Source: an uncultured Clostridia bacterium (GTDB lineage: Bacteria > Bacillota > Clostridia > Oscillospirales > Oscillospiraceae). From it: a stretch of 5,162 nucleotides of DNA. The position numbers were made by a program, and so were the translations under genes. The stretch is from assembly GCA_937894515.1 (NCBI GenBank), contig CALCRH010000358.1, forward strand, positions 1-5,162, read 5' to 3'. Positions 1 to 5,162 of the stretch are shown here, in pieces (position 1 is the first letter of the stretch; each line of letters opens with the position of its first letter). The notes below the pieces were generated by a model, which was given only the letters and a program-made list of their open reading frames with translations, searched no databases and was not told where the DNA came from.

Positions 1-624
1 ATCGAAAGCGGCTCCCGTGAACTGTCGCTCGTGAGAACCAAGAATGATGCCGTTGTCAACAATGTCGTGCATACACTGAGCCGACCTTCAGACAACGACG
101 CCTACGACATTTCGCAAGAGGACTTGGTGGTGGCATCCCTGCGATTTAATCCCGATATCATCGTCGTGGGAGAGATGAGAGATACCGAGGCATATTCGGC
201 AGTTGAGGCATCGCTTACAGGTCATACGGTGGTGTCTACCATACACGCAAGTGCCGCCGATGCCGCACACACCCGTCTTGCCTTGCTTTGTCAGAAGCGT
301 TTCCCGATAGACTTCTCCACCTCGCTGATGCAGGCAGGCCAGGCGTTCCCTTTGGTCGTGTACTCCCATAAGTTAGAGGATAACAGCCGAAAAATCATGG
401 ACATCTCCGAATGTGTCATTACGCCGACAGGTGAACGGGAATACCATACCTTATACCGATACTGCATTACCAAGAATGAAATCAAAAGAGGAAAATACAA
501 AATCGAAGGGCATTTCGAGCAGCCCGAACTGATGAGCAATAACCTCCGTCAGAAGCTGCTCCAATTCGGTGCGCCGATGGATCTGCTCGACCGATTTATG
601 CAGAAAGGAGCTGATTACGCTTGA
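1..624 (+). CDS. CpaF/TadA-family type II/IV secretion ATPase, 5'-truncated
   Basis: This is the C-terminal 207 residues of a hexameric secretion ATPase of the CpaF/TadA (GspE/VirB11-like) family, which would hydrolyse ATP on the cytoplasmic face to drive assembly through the TadB/TadC platform. The reading frame is open from base 1. The first residues (IESGSRELSL) match the Asp-box region, with its conserved acidic residue, that follows Walker A in this family. Walker A itself and the N-terminal domain lie outside the window. Residues 48-58 (RFNPDIIVVGE) form the Walker B region, followed by MRDTEA. Residues 73-83 (TGHTVVSTIHA) form the His box. The GTG at base 31 is internal and should not be taken as the start, because conserved sequence precedes it. 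The stop TGA overlaps the start of the next gene, indicating translational coupling. Family is seen clearly; the pilus-assembly role is inferred from the TadB/TadC neighbours. Confidence 0.93.
   Translation: MESGSRELSLVRTKNDAVVNNVVHTLSRPSDNDAYDISQEDLVVASLRFNPDIIVVGEMRDTEAYSAVEASLTGHTVVSTIHASAADAAHTRLALLCQKRFPIDFSTSLMQAGQAFPLVVYSHKLEDNSRKIMDISECVITPTGEREYHTLYRYCITKNEIKRGKYKIEGHFEQPELMSNNLRQKLLQFGAPMDLLDRFMQKGADYA
602..624 (+). promoter_or_regulatory. Shine-Dalgarno and TTG start overlapping the ATPase stop (TTGA)
   Basis: AAAGGAG at 604-610 lies 10 bases before a TTG at 621. The frame of the downstream gene is closed by a TGA at 612-614, so no start further upstream is possible. The next GTG/ATG codons (672 and 675) would remove most of the first membrane segment. 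The TTG shares bases with the ATPase stop TGA at 622-624, giving a four-base TTGA overlap typical of translationally coupled genes. Confidence 0.75.
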
Positions 625-1544
625 TCTGTTCCATTATTGCATCCGTGTTTATCATCGTCGGCATCGCACTTGTGATGGGACTGACACCCGAAAGAGTCAC
701 CGATGACCTGCTTCATATCATCGAGCCGAATGACAGTATGCGTGATGAGGCGATTGCCATCCGAGGCAACAAGAAAAAGCACGGGCTGTATAAAACCCTC
801 GTCAAGATGAAAAACGCACTGGAGGTTACGGGAAAATCCAAGCAATTCACCCTTGCGTGTTTTCTTTCCCTCGTGCTGTTTGCGGGCGGTGCCGTTCTGT
901 CGATCATCATCGGCAATGTGTTCTTACTTCCCGTGCTTGCCGTAACCGGTGCGCTTGTGCCGTTCTTCTATACCACAAGCACGCTCTCCTATTACGAAAA
1001 GCATACAAAGGAAGAACTCGAAACCACACTCTCCATCATCACGACCTCGTATATCCGTTCAGACGATATCGTGTCGGCGGTCAAGGAAAACCTTGTATAT
1101 ATCAAACCGCCTTTGCGGGATGTGTTCCGCACCTTTGAAATCGAGGCGACCGCAGTGTCCGCCAACATCAAACGGGCGTTGTACAACCTGCGTGAAAAGG
1201 TGGATAACGAGATATTCCGAGAATGGTGCGAAACCTTAATACAGTGTCAGGATGACCGCACCTTGAAGGATACGCTGTTGTCGGTCGTTGCAAAGCTGAC
1301 CGATGTGCGAATCGTCAACTCGGAACTCAAGACCATGCTCTCATCGGCGAGGAACGAATATTGGATGATGGTGCTTCTTGTGGTTGGCAACATTCCGCTT
1401 TTGTATTTTCTCAACAAGGATTGGTACCACACCCTTATGTTCACCACCTCCGGCAAAGCCGTTCTCGGTGTCTGCGGAATCGTCATACTCATAACGGCGT
1501 TGTTTATGATGCGATTTACAAAGCCGATAGAATACAAACGGTAA
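621..1544 (+). CDS. TadB-like type II secretion system F-domain platform protein
   Basis: This 307-residue integral membrane protein has the architecture of TadB, one of two GspF-family platform proteins that couple the CpaF ATPase to pilus subunits in the cytoplasmic membrane. An N-terminal hydrophobic segment spans about residues 2-21. A basic cytoplasmic stretch (KKKHGLYK) and a long hydrophobic hairpin at about 76-117 come next. A helical soluble F domain follows at about 120-246, containing EELETTLSIITTSYIRSDDI and a typical run of amphipathic helices. Two C-terminal membrane segments lie at about 247-264 and 280-297. Length and topology match TadB proteins (roughly 300 residues). It is translationally coupled to the ATPase and followed 12 bases later by its partner. 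I assign it TadB rather than TadC from order and topology; primary sequence alone cannot settle this by eye. Confidence 0.85.
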   Translation: MICSIIASVFIIVGIALVMGLTPERVTDDLLHIIEPNDSMRDEAIAIRGNKKKHGLYKTLVKMKNALEVTGKSKQFTLACFLSLVLFAGGAVLSIIIGNVFLLPVLAVTGALVPFFYTTSTLSYYEKHTKEELETTLSIITTSYIRSDDIVSAVKENLVYIKPPLRDVFRTFEIEATAVSANIKRALYNLREKVDNEIFREWCETLIQCQDDRTLKDTLLSVVAKLTDVRIVNSELKTMLSSARNEYWMMVLLVVGNIPLLYFLNKDWYHTLMFTTSGKAVLGVCGIVILITALFMMRFTKPIEYKR

Positions 1545-1556
1545 GGAGGCGGCAAT

Positions 1557-2429
1557 ATGTTTTTTCAAATCGCAATCGGTCTGATCATCGGTGCCGCTCT
1601 CTATTTCATCCTTGCCGATGTATATGAGGTGCCGTTCTATCAGACATCCAAAGCGGTGGAATCGCTTGCCAAACAACAGTCCGAAAAGACATCGGGACTG
1701 GATATATGGCTCCACGGTATCGCCGTGTGGCTGTCAAAGAAAATCCGCATGAACGAATTCAAGCGGGATCAGTTGGAGTCGGATCTGCGAACCGCACAGA
1801 TGGACATCACCCCGGAAATGTATAAAGCAAACGCCGTGGTCAAGGCAATGCTCATCGGCATTCTTGCCATCCCCGTTGCCTTTATCTTTCCACTCGGCGC
1901 ACCGGTGGTACTGTTCCTTGCCGTCTTCTTATATAACCGAGAGGTCAAGGCGGTGGGCAGACGAATCAAGGCAAAGCGTGAGAAAATCGAATACGAGCTT
2001 CCTCGCCTCGTCTTTACCATCGAAAAGACCTTAAAGCACAACCGTGATGTCTTATATATGCTCGAATCCTACACGGACAACGCCGGACCGGAGCTTGCAC
2101 ACGAACTGAAGATTACCACGGCGGATATGCGTTCCGGCAACTATGAGGCGGCGATCACACGACTCGAAGCGAGAGTCGGCTCCGGCATGATGAGCGATAT
2201 CTGCCGCGGACTCATCGGAATCCTCCGAGGTGACGATACCGCAATGTATTGGGCATCCCTTTCGGTCAAATTCAATGATGTTCAAAGGCAGCAGCTTCGT
2301 ATGCAGGCACAAAAGGTGCCGAGAAAGGTCAAACGCCTCTCCATGTGCCTGCTCGTCTGCTTTATGCTCATTTATGTCGTGGTGATCCTCGAACAGATCA
2401 TGTCGTCCATCGGTGTGCTGTTCGCATAA
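1557..2429 (+). CDS. TadC-like type II secretion system F-domain platform protein
   Basis: This 290-residue membrane protein is the second GspF-type platform subunit and probably pairs with the preceding TadB-like protein in the cytoplasmic membrane. It has an N-terminal membrane segment (about 2-20) and a basic amphipathic region with RDQLESDLRTAQMDITPEMY at about 70-89. Two central membrane segments lie at about 92-126. The F domain begins near 145 with ELPRLVFTIEKTLKHNRDV, a stretch typical of TadC-like proteins, and continues to about 255. A C-terminal hydrophobic segment spans about 262-289. A strong Shine-Dalgarno (AAGGAGG, 1543-1549) overlaps the previous stop and sits 7 bases before the ATG. 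The size fits TadC. The family assignment is solid; which exact subunit it is follows from gene order. Confidence 0.85.
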   Translation: MFFQIAIGLIIGAALYFILADVYEVPFYQTSKAVESLAKQQSEKTSGLDIWLHGIAVWLSKKIRMNEFKRDQLESDLRTAQMDITPEMYKANAVVKAMLIGILAIPVAFIFPLGAPVVLFLAVFLYNREVKAVGRRIKAKREKIEYELPRLVFTIEKTLKHNRDVLYMLESYTDNAGPELAHELKITTADMRSGNYEAAITRLEARVGSGMMSDICRGLIGILRGDDTAMYWASLSVKFNDVQRQQLRMQAQKVPRKVKRLSMCLLVCFMLIYVVVILEQIMSSIGVLFA

Positions 2430-2433
2430 AATC

Positions 2434-2451
2434 AGGAGGTGCCGATATATG
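2434..2451 (+). promoter_or_regulatory. Shine-Dalgarno that sets the pseudopilin start
   Basis: AGGAGGTG at 2434-2441 is a near-perfect match to the anti-Shine-Dalgarno sequence and lies 7-8 bases before ATG 2449. It supports this start over the in-frame ATG at 2413, which lies inside the preceding gene and would add 12 residues before the basic leader. Confidence 0.8.
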
Positions 2452-2859
2452 TTAAACAAACTAAAACACAAGCACGGCGAGGGCTACATCGACATCTGTG
2501 TCGGTGTGGTAGTCTTCGTCATGGTGCTTGTCATCGCAATCAATATCTTTGAATTTATCACCATCCGAGTCGAGATGGATCAGATCGCCGATGAACTCAT
2601 TGAGGCGGCGACCTATTCGGGCTGCTTCGATGACGATTTCTTCAATGCGGATACCGCTATGCTCGATCAGTATTATTACTACGACATAGCGTGGGGTGCC
2701 GATAAGTATTTCAATTCCGCATACGAGCGTGTCCAACTCGGTGACAGAATGTGGGTAACGGTTTCAGTCGATACCTATGTCAAGGGACTCGGCGTATTCA
2801 AGATACCCATTACGCTGTCGGTCACCAAATCGGGACTGTCCGAGAAATATTGGAAATAG
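2449..2859 (+). CDS. DUF4320/TadE-like single-pass pseudopilin candidate
   Basis: This is a 136-residue protein with a short basic N-terminus (KLKHKH), the motif GEGYIDICV at 10-18, and one hydrophobic segment at about 14-34. A mostly extracytoplasmic domain of about 100 residues follows. It resembles DUF4320 proteins of Firmicutes and, more distantly, TadE-type pseudopilins: basic leader, Gly, small motif, long N-terminal hydrophobic helix, then an amphipathic helix (VEMDQIADELIEAATYSG, 41-58). If a prepilin-type peptidase cut after G10, Asp15 would fall at position +5, where type IV prepilins normally have Glu. The domain contains an acidic patch (DDD, 61-63) and a run of four Tyr (75-78). 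The ATG at 2449 is preferred over an in-frame ATG at 2413, because AGGAGGTG (2434-2441) lies just upstream and the earlier start would overlap the TadC gene. DUF4320 is recalled, not searched. A pilin-like role is inferred. Confidence 0.7.
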   Translation: MLNKLKHKHGEGYIDICVGVVVFVMVLVIAINIFEFITIRVEMDQIADELIEAATYSGCFDDDFFNADTAMLDQYYYYDIAWGADKYFNSAYERVQLGDRMWVTVSVDTYVKGLGVFKIPITLSVTKSGLSEKYWK

Positions 2860-2870
2860 AGGTGGCAGAT

Positions 2871-3341
2871 ATGAAAAACAAGCGCGGTGACGGATATATC
2901 ATGATCTGCGTGACGGTAGTCATCCTCTGTATGCTCCTTTCGGTCTTCGTATCCTTCGCCTCGGCGGTCAATATCGTAAAGCAGACCGAACGCAATTCCC
3001 GTGTGGTGCTGGACAGCTTTGTCATGCAAAACGCCATTGACATTTACGACAGTATCAAGAAAGGCAAAGACACGATTACCGTCATTGACGCAGACGAGTA
3101 TATTTCCGAATTTTGTTCGTTCAACTCTCTGGACTTACGGGGAAACTCCCTGTATTGTTGTGATAAGGACGGCAACGAACAGTATCGGCTGACAAAACCC
3201 GTGCTGACCTTCATCACCGAAGGCGAACTGAAGCTCCAAGCAGACTATACGGTGATCATCCCGATGTACTTTGCGGGACTGAAGGTCAGCGAGGCAAGAG
3301 TCCCGATGACTGTCGTCTCCCGACTGGATAACAAATTTTAG
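2871..3341 (+). CDS. Second TadE/DUF4320-like single-pass protein
   Basis: This 156-residue protein is built like its upstream neighbour: a basic N-terminus (MKNKR), GDGYIMICV at residues 6-14, one membrane segment at about 10-33, and an extracytoplasmic domain. The shared GxGYIxICV motif, and similar C-terminal ends (YxxGLxV, then a Pro-x-Thr strand and a Ser-x-Leu near the terminus), suggest the two genes are old paralogs. At the position equivalent to +5 after the motif Gly it has Met11 rather than an acidic residue. The external part has Cys82, Cys96 and Cys97, which could form a disulfide. The Shine-Dalgarno GAGGTG (2859-2864) overlaps the previous stop codon and sits 6 bases before the ATG. 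An in-frame ATG at 2751 is rejected because it lies deep in the preceding gene. By position this is a minor pilin or pseudopilin; no experimental function is known to me. Confidence 0.65.
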   Translation: MKNKRGDGYIMICVTVVILCMLLSVFVSFASAVNIVKQTERNSRVVLDSFVMQNAIDIYDSIKKGKDTITVIDADEYISEFCSFNSLDLRGNSLYCCDKDGNEQYRLTKPVLTFITEGELKLQADYTVIIPMYFAGLKVSEARVPMTVVSRLDNKF

Positions 3342-3353
3342 GAGGAAAAACTC

Positions 3354-4073
3354 ATGAAAAACAACAAGAAACTATGGCTCATCGCATCCATTGCCGTGGC
3401 GGTCATTATCGCCATCGTCCTCTGCATCGTCCTGCTCCCCGGCAAAGAAGCGGAAAAACCCGAAAGCGAAAGTACGGTATCCACGGAACAGACCGAGGTA
3501 AACATTGACGATCCCGAAACCGAACCGGATGATACCGACAGCGAAACGACCGCCGACAATATGCTGATGATCGAAGACACAGACGGCGGGCTTACACCGG
3601 CAGAAGAAAAAACAAATGCAAACACATCCGCAGGCAAACGAGAGAAAGCTCCGAGCGATACGGCAAAGCCGGTCAGCGAGGTAAAGCCCGAAACACACAA
3701 GGACGAGGGCGGCGGACTCATCATCGGCGGGAACACTCCCGAACCTTATGACTGCGGCGTGAAAGGACACCACTGTGCCAACGCAGAAGCCCATGCCTAT
3801 GTCCTCAACCTTGAAATCGAAGGATGTCCCTACTGCGGCTCCCACACCTGTGCGAGCTTCTATGCGGTGGACGAATGGGGACAGACCTGCTACACGCCGA
3901 GCAAATGCCCGAAATACGACATCCACAGCGATCCCGTCCACTACTGCCAAACCTGCCACAAGCCCTGCGGCAACGGCAAGAACGGAACCTGCGTACAGTA
4001 TGTAAATGCCTGCAACTGCCCGGAATGCGGCGAATATGTCGAGTCATGGACTTGCCACAGTTGCAAAAAATAA
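3354..4073 (+). CDS. Membrane-anchored protein with acidic linker and C-terminal Cys-rich (zinc-ribbon-like) domain
   Basis: I do not recognise a named family. The 239-residue product starts with a basic leader (MKNNKK) and one hydrophobic segment at about 7-28. The segment reads as an uncleaved anchor or signal sequence; Cys24 lies inside it, but the surroundings do not look like a clear lipobox. Residues about 31-131 form a hydrophilic linker rich in Glu, Asp, Thr, Ser, Pro and Lys, probably disordered. Residues 134-239 hold 16 cysteines, including four CxxC pairs (158/161, 198/201, 222/225, 234/237) plus Cys 134, 141, 166, 179, 185, 205, 213 and 220, and several His. This could be paired zinc ribbons or a disulfide-stabilised external domain. 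The Shine-Dalgarno AGGAGG (3340-3345) overlaps the previous stop and precedes the ATG by 8 bases, so it is probably co-transcribed with the pilus genes. A structural or adhesive accessory role is only a guess from context. Confidence 0.8.
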   Translation: MKNNKKLWLIASIAVAVIIAIVLCIVLLPGKEAEKPESESTVSTEQTEVNIDDPETEPDDTDSETTADNMLMIEDTDGGLTPAEEKTNANTSAGKREKAPSDTAKPVSEVKPETHKDEGGGLIIGGNTPEPYDCGVKGHHCANAEAHAYVLNLEIEGCPYCGSHTCASFYAVDEWGQTCYTPSKCPKYDIHSDPVHYCQTCHKPCGNGKNGTCVQYVNACNCPECGEYVESWTCHSCKK

Positions 4074-4090
4074 AACCGAATAACAAACAC

Positions 4091-4124
4091 CGGCTCGGCT
4101 GAAAAATGTCCGAGCCGATTTTTT
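4091..4124 (+). terminator. Intrinsic terminator-like hairpin with T-run
   Basis: An 8-bp perfect GC-rich stem (CGGCTCGG at 4091-4098 pairing with CCGAGCCG at 4110-4117) closes an 11-base A-rich loop. An A and six T follow (4119-4124). It starts 18 bases after the stop of the Cys-rich gene and ends 19 bases before the next start codon, so it is placed to end or reduce transcription of the upstream genes. Confidence 0.85.
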
Positions 4125-4143
4125 ATTCAGAAAGGAAAACACG

Positions 4144-5162
4144 ATGAAAAGTAAAACCATCAGAATCCTATCGCTTTTACTTGCGGCGGTAACGCTCATC
4201 ACTTCCATGTCTGTTTCGGTTTTCGCTCTCAATTGGGACGGAAGCTCCGCAGGCGGAGGCGGTGCGGGAACGGCGGCAACCGTCAACGGATATGCGATCA
4301 GGACGACCGGCGACAATGTCCTCGGTTACCGTTTCAGCGTGGTGGACAAAAGCGGTGCCTTAAAAGGCGGAAAGTGTATCGATGTGTTTCGAAACACATC
4401 CTACGGCAAAAGCGAATACACCAACGCCTATAAATTCACCGTAAAGTATAACAAGAAACAGTTTATTGCCAATCAGAACGGCAGTTATGGAACAAGCAAA
4501 AATTCCACAAACTGTTATCTTGAAACCGATATGGGCTTCGCCTCCACTCTACCGGTCGCTTCGGGTATGGGAACATGGCAGAACAATGCCACAAATCTGA
4601 ATAAGGTATTGTCAAAGCTCGGCATCGGTGCCATCGCAAACCTTAAAAACGGCGATAAAATCATTGTTGAGCCGTTCTACGATGTAAAGCTCGAAAAAAC
4701 CTACCATGCCGTAACCGTTACCGAGCTTGCCATCTACGGCAAACACCTGCTCGGTGCCAACTCGGACGGCGGTTCAAGCTCGGTGGCGGACTCTTGGGGA
4801 TTTATCTCCACCTATACCAACAAGCACTATCCGAATGAACTGTATACACCGGACGGACAGGGACTGTGGACGGGTGTGTCCGCCGCAACCAAACGACTGA
4901 CCTTTTATAATATGATCAATCAGGGTTGGGGTGCCGGCATTGCTTACACCGAAACAAAATCCGACTTTTCGCCTACGCTTTCGGTCAACAAGTGTGAAGC
5001 GTGGCCGGGAAGCAAAGGGACACGAAACAATAATCATTATGGTGTCAGTACCGGTAACTCCTTTGCAAACTGGACTTACGGACATGGATATCCATATTCC
5101 GGAGCGACAATTTGGTACTCAATCAACTTCCCGGCAGAAACCGAAAACTGCTATGTGAAGCA
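4144..5162 (+). CDS. Large secreted protein with Sec signal peptide, 3'-truncated
   Basis: The frame stays open from ATG 4144 to the right edge, giving 339 complete residues of an unfinished protein. The N-terminus is a textbook Sec signal peptide: basic MKSKTIR, hydrophobic core about 8-27, and a likely cut after VFA (residue 28). The mature start (LNWDG) is followed by a Gly/Ala-rich stretch (SSAGGGGAG). The rest is rich in Asn, Thr, Ser, Tyr, Trp and Gly, with alternating patterns suggesting beta structure, and only four Cys in view (78, 124, 284, 336). No catalytic motif or cell-wall sorting signal is visible, but the C-terminus is missing. I cannot name the family. AAAGGA (4131-4136) is a moderate ribosome site 7 bases before the ATG. 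Its place directly after the Tad-like genes suggests a surface protein or adhesin linked to the apparatus; this is inference. Confidence 0.85.
   Translation, partial: MKSKTIRILSLLLAAVTLITSMSVSVFALNWDGSSAGGGGAGTAATVNGYAIRTTGDNVLGYRFSVVDKSGALKGGKCIDVFRNTSYGKSEYTNAYKFTVKYNKKQFIANQNGSYGTSKNSTNCYLETDMGFASTLPVASGMGTWQNNATNLNKVLSKLGIGAIANLKNGDKIIVEPFYDVKLEKTYHAVTVTELAIYGKHLLGANSDGGSSSVADSWGFISTYTNKHYPNELYTPDGQGLWTGVSAATKRLTFYNMINQGWGAGIAYTETKSDFSPTLSVNKCEAWPGSKGTRNNNHYGVSTGNSFANWTYGHGYPYSGATIWYSINFPAETENCYVK
4381..4400. repeat. 20-bp perfect palindrome inside the secreted-protein gene
   Basis: The sequence GATGTGTTTCGAAACACATC is identical to its own reverse complement over all 20 bases. It falls in frame in codons 80-86 of the secreted-protein gene, encoding Asp-Val-Phe-Arg-Asn-Thr and the first bases of Ser. 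In RNA it could fold as an 8-bp stem with a UCGA loop. There is no T-run after it, so it is not a terminator. It may be an operator-like site or a coincidence of coding sequence. Confidence 0.6.

Noticed and set aside
857..1138. Plus-strand Arg/Cys/His-rich frame inside the TadB-like gene
   Set aside because: It is out of frame with a clear membrane protein gene and its composition is typical of a frame shadow.
2052..2471. Minus-strand open frame opposite the TadC-like gene
   Set aside because: It lies almost wholly within the conserved F domain coding region and has a His/Asp-rich composition with no recognisable fold.
2751..2870. Upstream in-frame extension of the second pseudopilin
   Set aside because: It would overlap the preceding gene by more than 100 bases and bury the basic leader and membrane helix behind 40 extra residues. 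The start at 2871 has a good Shine-Dalgarno.
3338..3736. Minus-strand Ser/Val-rich open frame of 132 codons
   Set aside because: The Ser-rich composition is the complement of the Glu/Asp/Thr linker codons of the plus-strand gene, so it is a shadow frame.
3372..3959. Minus-strand open frame of 195 codons opposite the Cys-rich gene
   Set aside because: It is antisense to a well-supported gene with its own Shine-Dalgarno. Its Val/Phe/Ala/Cys/Arg-rich product mirrors the sense codons and shows no domain or ribosome site.
4040..4090. Possible promoter with TTGCCA or TTGCAA as -35
   Set aside because: No -10-like hexamer occurs at 16-18 bases from either element, so I do not call a promoter.
4931..5158. 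Plus-strand open frame of 75 codons near the right edge
   Set aside because: It overlaps, in another frame, the long open frame of the secreted protein, which has a signal peptide and ribosome site.
1..5162. CRISPR arrays, tRNA or rRNA genes, insertion sequences and att sites
   Set aside because: Nothing with spaced direct repeats, cloverleaf-like segments, transposase motifs or terminal inverted repeats was seen; the window is almost fully coding.

Overview
The window reads as one continuous plus-strand gene cluster for a Tad-like (type IV pilus / type II secretion family) envelope machine from a Gram-positive, clostridial-type bacterium. The host inference rests on near-consensus Shine-Dalgarno sites (AGGAGG variants), very tight gene spacing, no outer-membrane secretin or other Gram-negative component in view, and protein types known from gut Clostridia. 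I cannot assign a genus, nor tell a chromosome from an integrated mobile element: no integrase, relaxase, transposase, att site, tRNA or rRNA gene is visible.

Layout. Positions 1-624 hold the C-terminal part of a CpaF/TadA secretion ATPase, cut by the left edge just downstream of where the Walker A motif should be. A TTG start overlapping its stop codon begins a TadB-like inner-membrane platform protein (621-1544), followed by a TadC-like platform protein (1557-2429). Two small single-pass proteins follow (2449-2859 and 2871-3341). They share an N-terminal G-(E/D)-G-Y-I-x-I-C-V motif and resemble TadE/DUF4320-type pseudopilins. Next is a membrane-anchored protein with an acidic linker and a domain with 16 cysteines (3354-4073). 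A strong intrinsic terminator-like hairpin (4091-4124) follows, and then, only 19 bases after its T-run, a large secreted protein with a clear signal peptide that runs off the right edge (4144 to beyond 5162).

How the parts may work together. By analogy with Tad systems, the ATPase would power the TadB/TadC platform, which would extract or assemble the small pilin-like subunits. The Cys-rich anchored protein and the secreted protein would then be accessory or surface components of the same apparatus. The first five genes fit known families; the role of the last two is inferred only from position. No major Flp pilin, prepilin peptidase or CpaE/TadZ is in this window, though they may lie outside it. 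The hairpin before the last gene suggests that its expression is separated from, or reduced relative to, the machine genes. Genes cover almost the whole window; the largest gap is the 70 bases holding the terminator.
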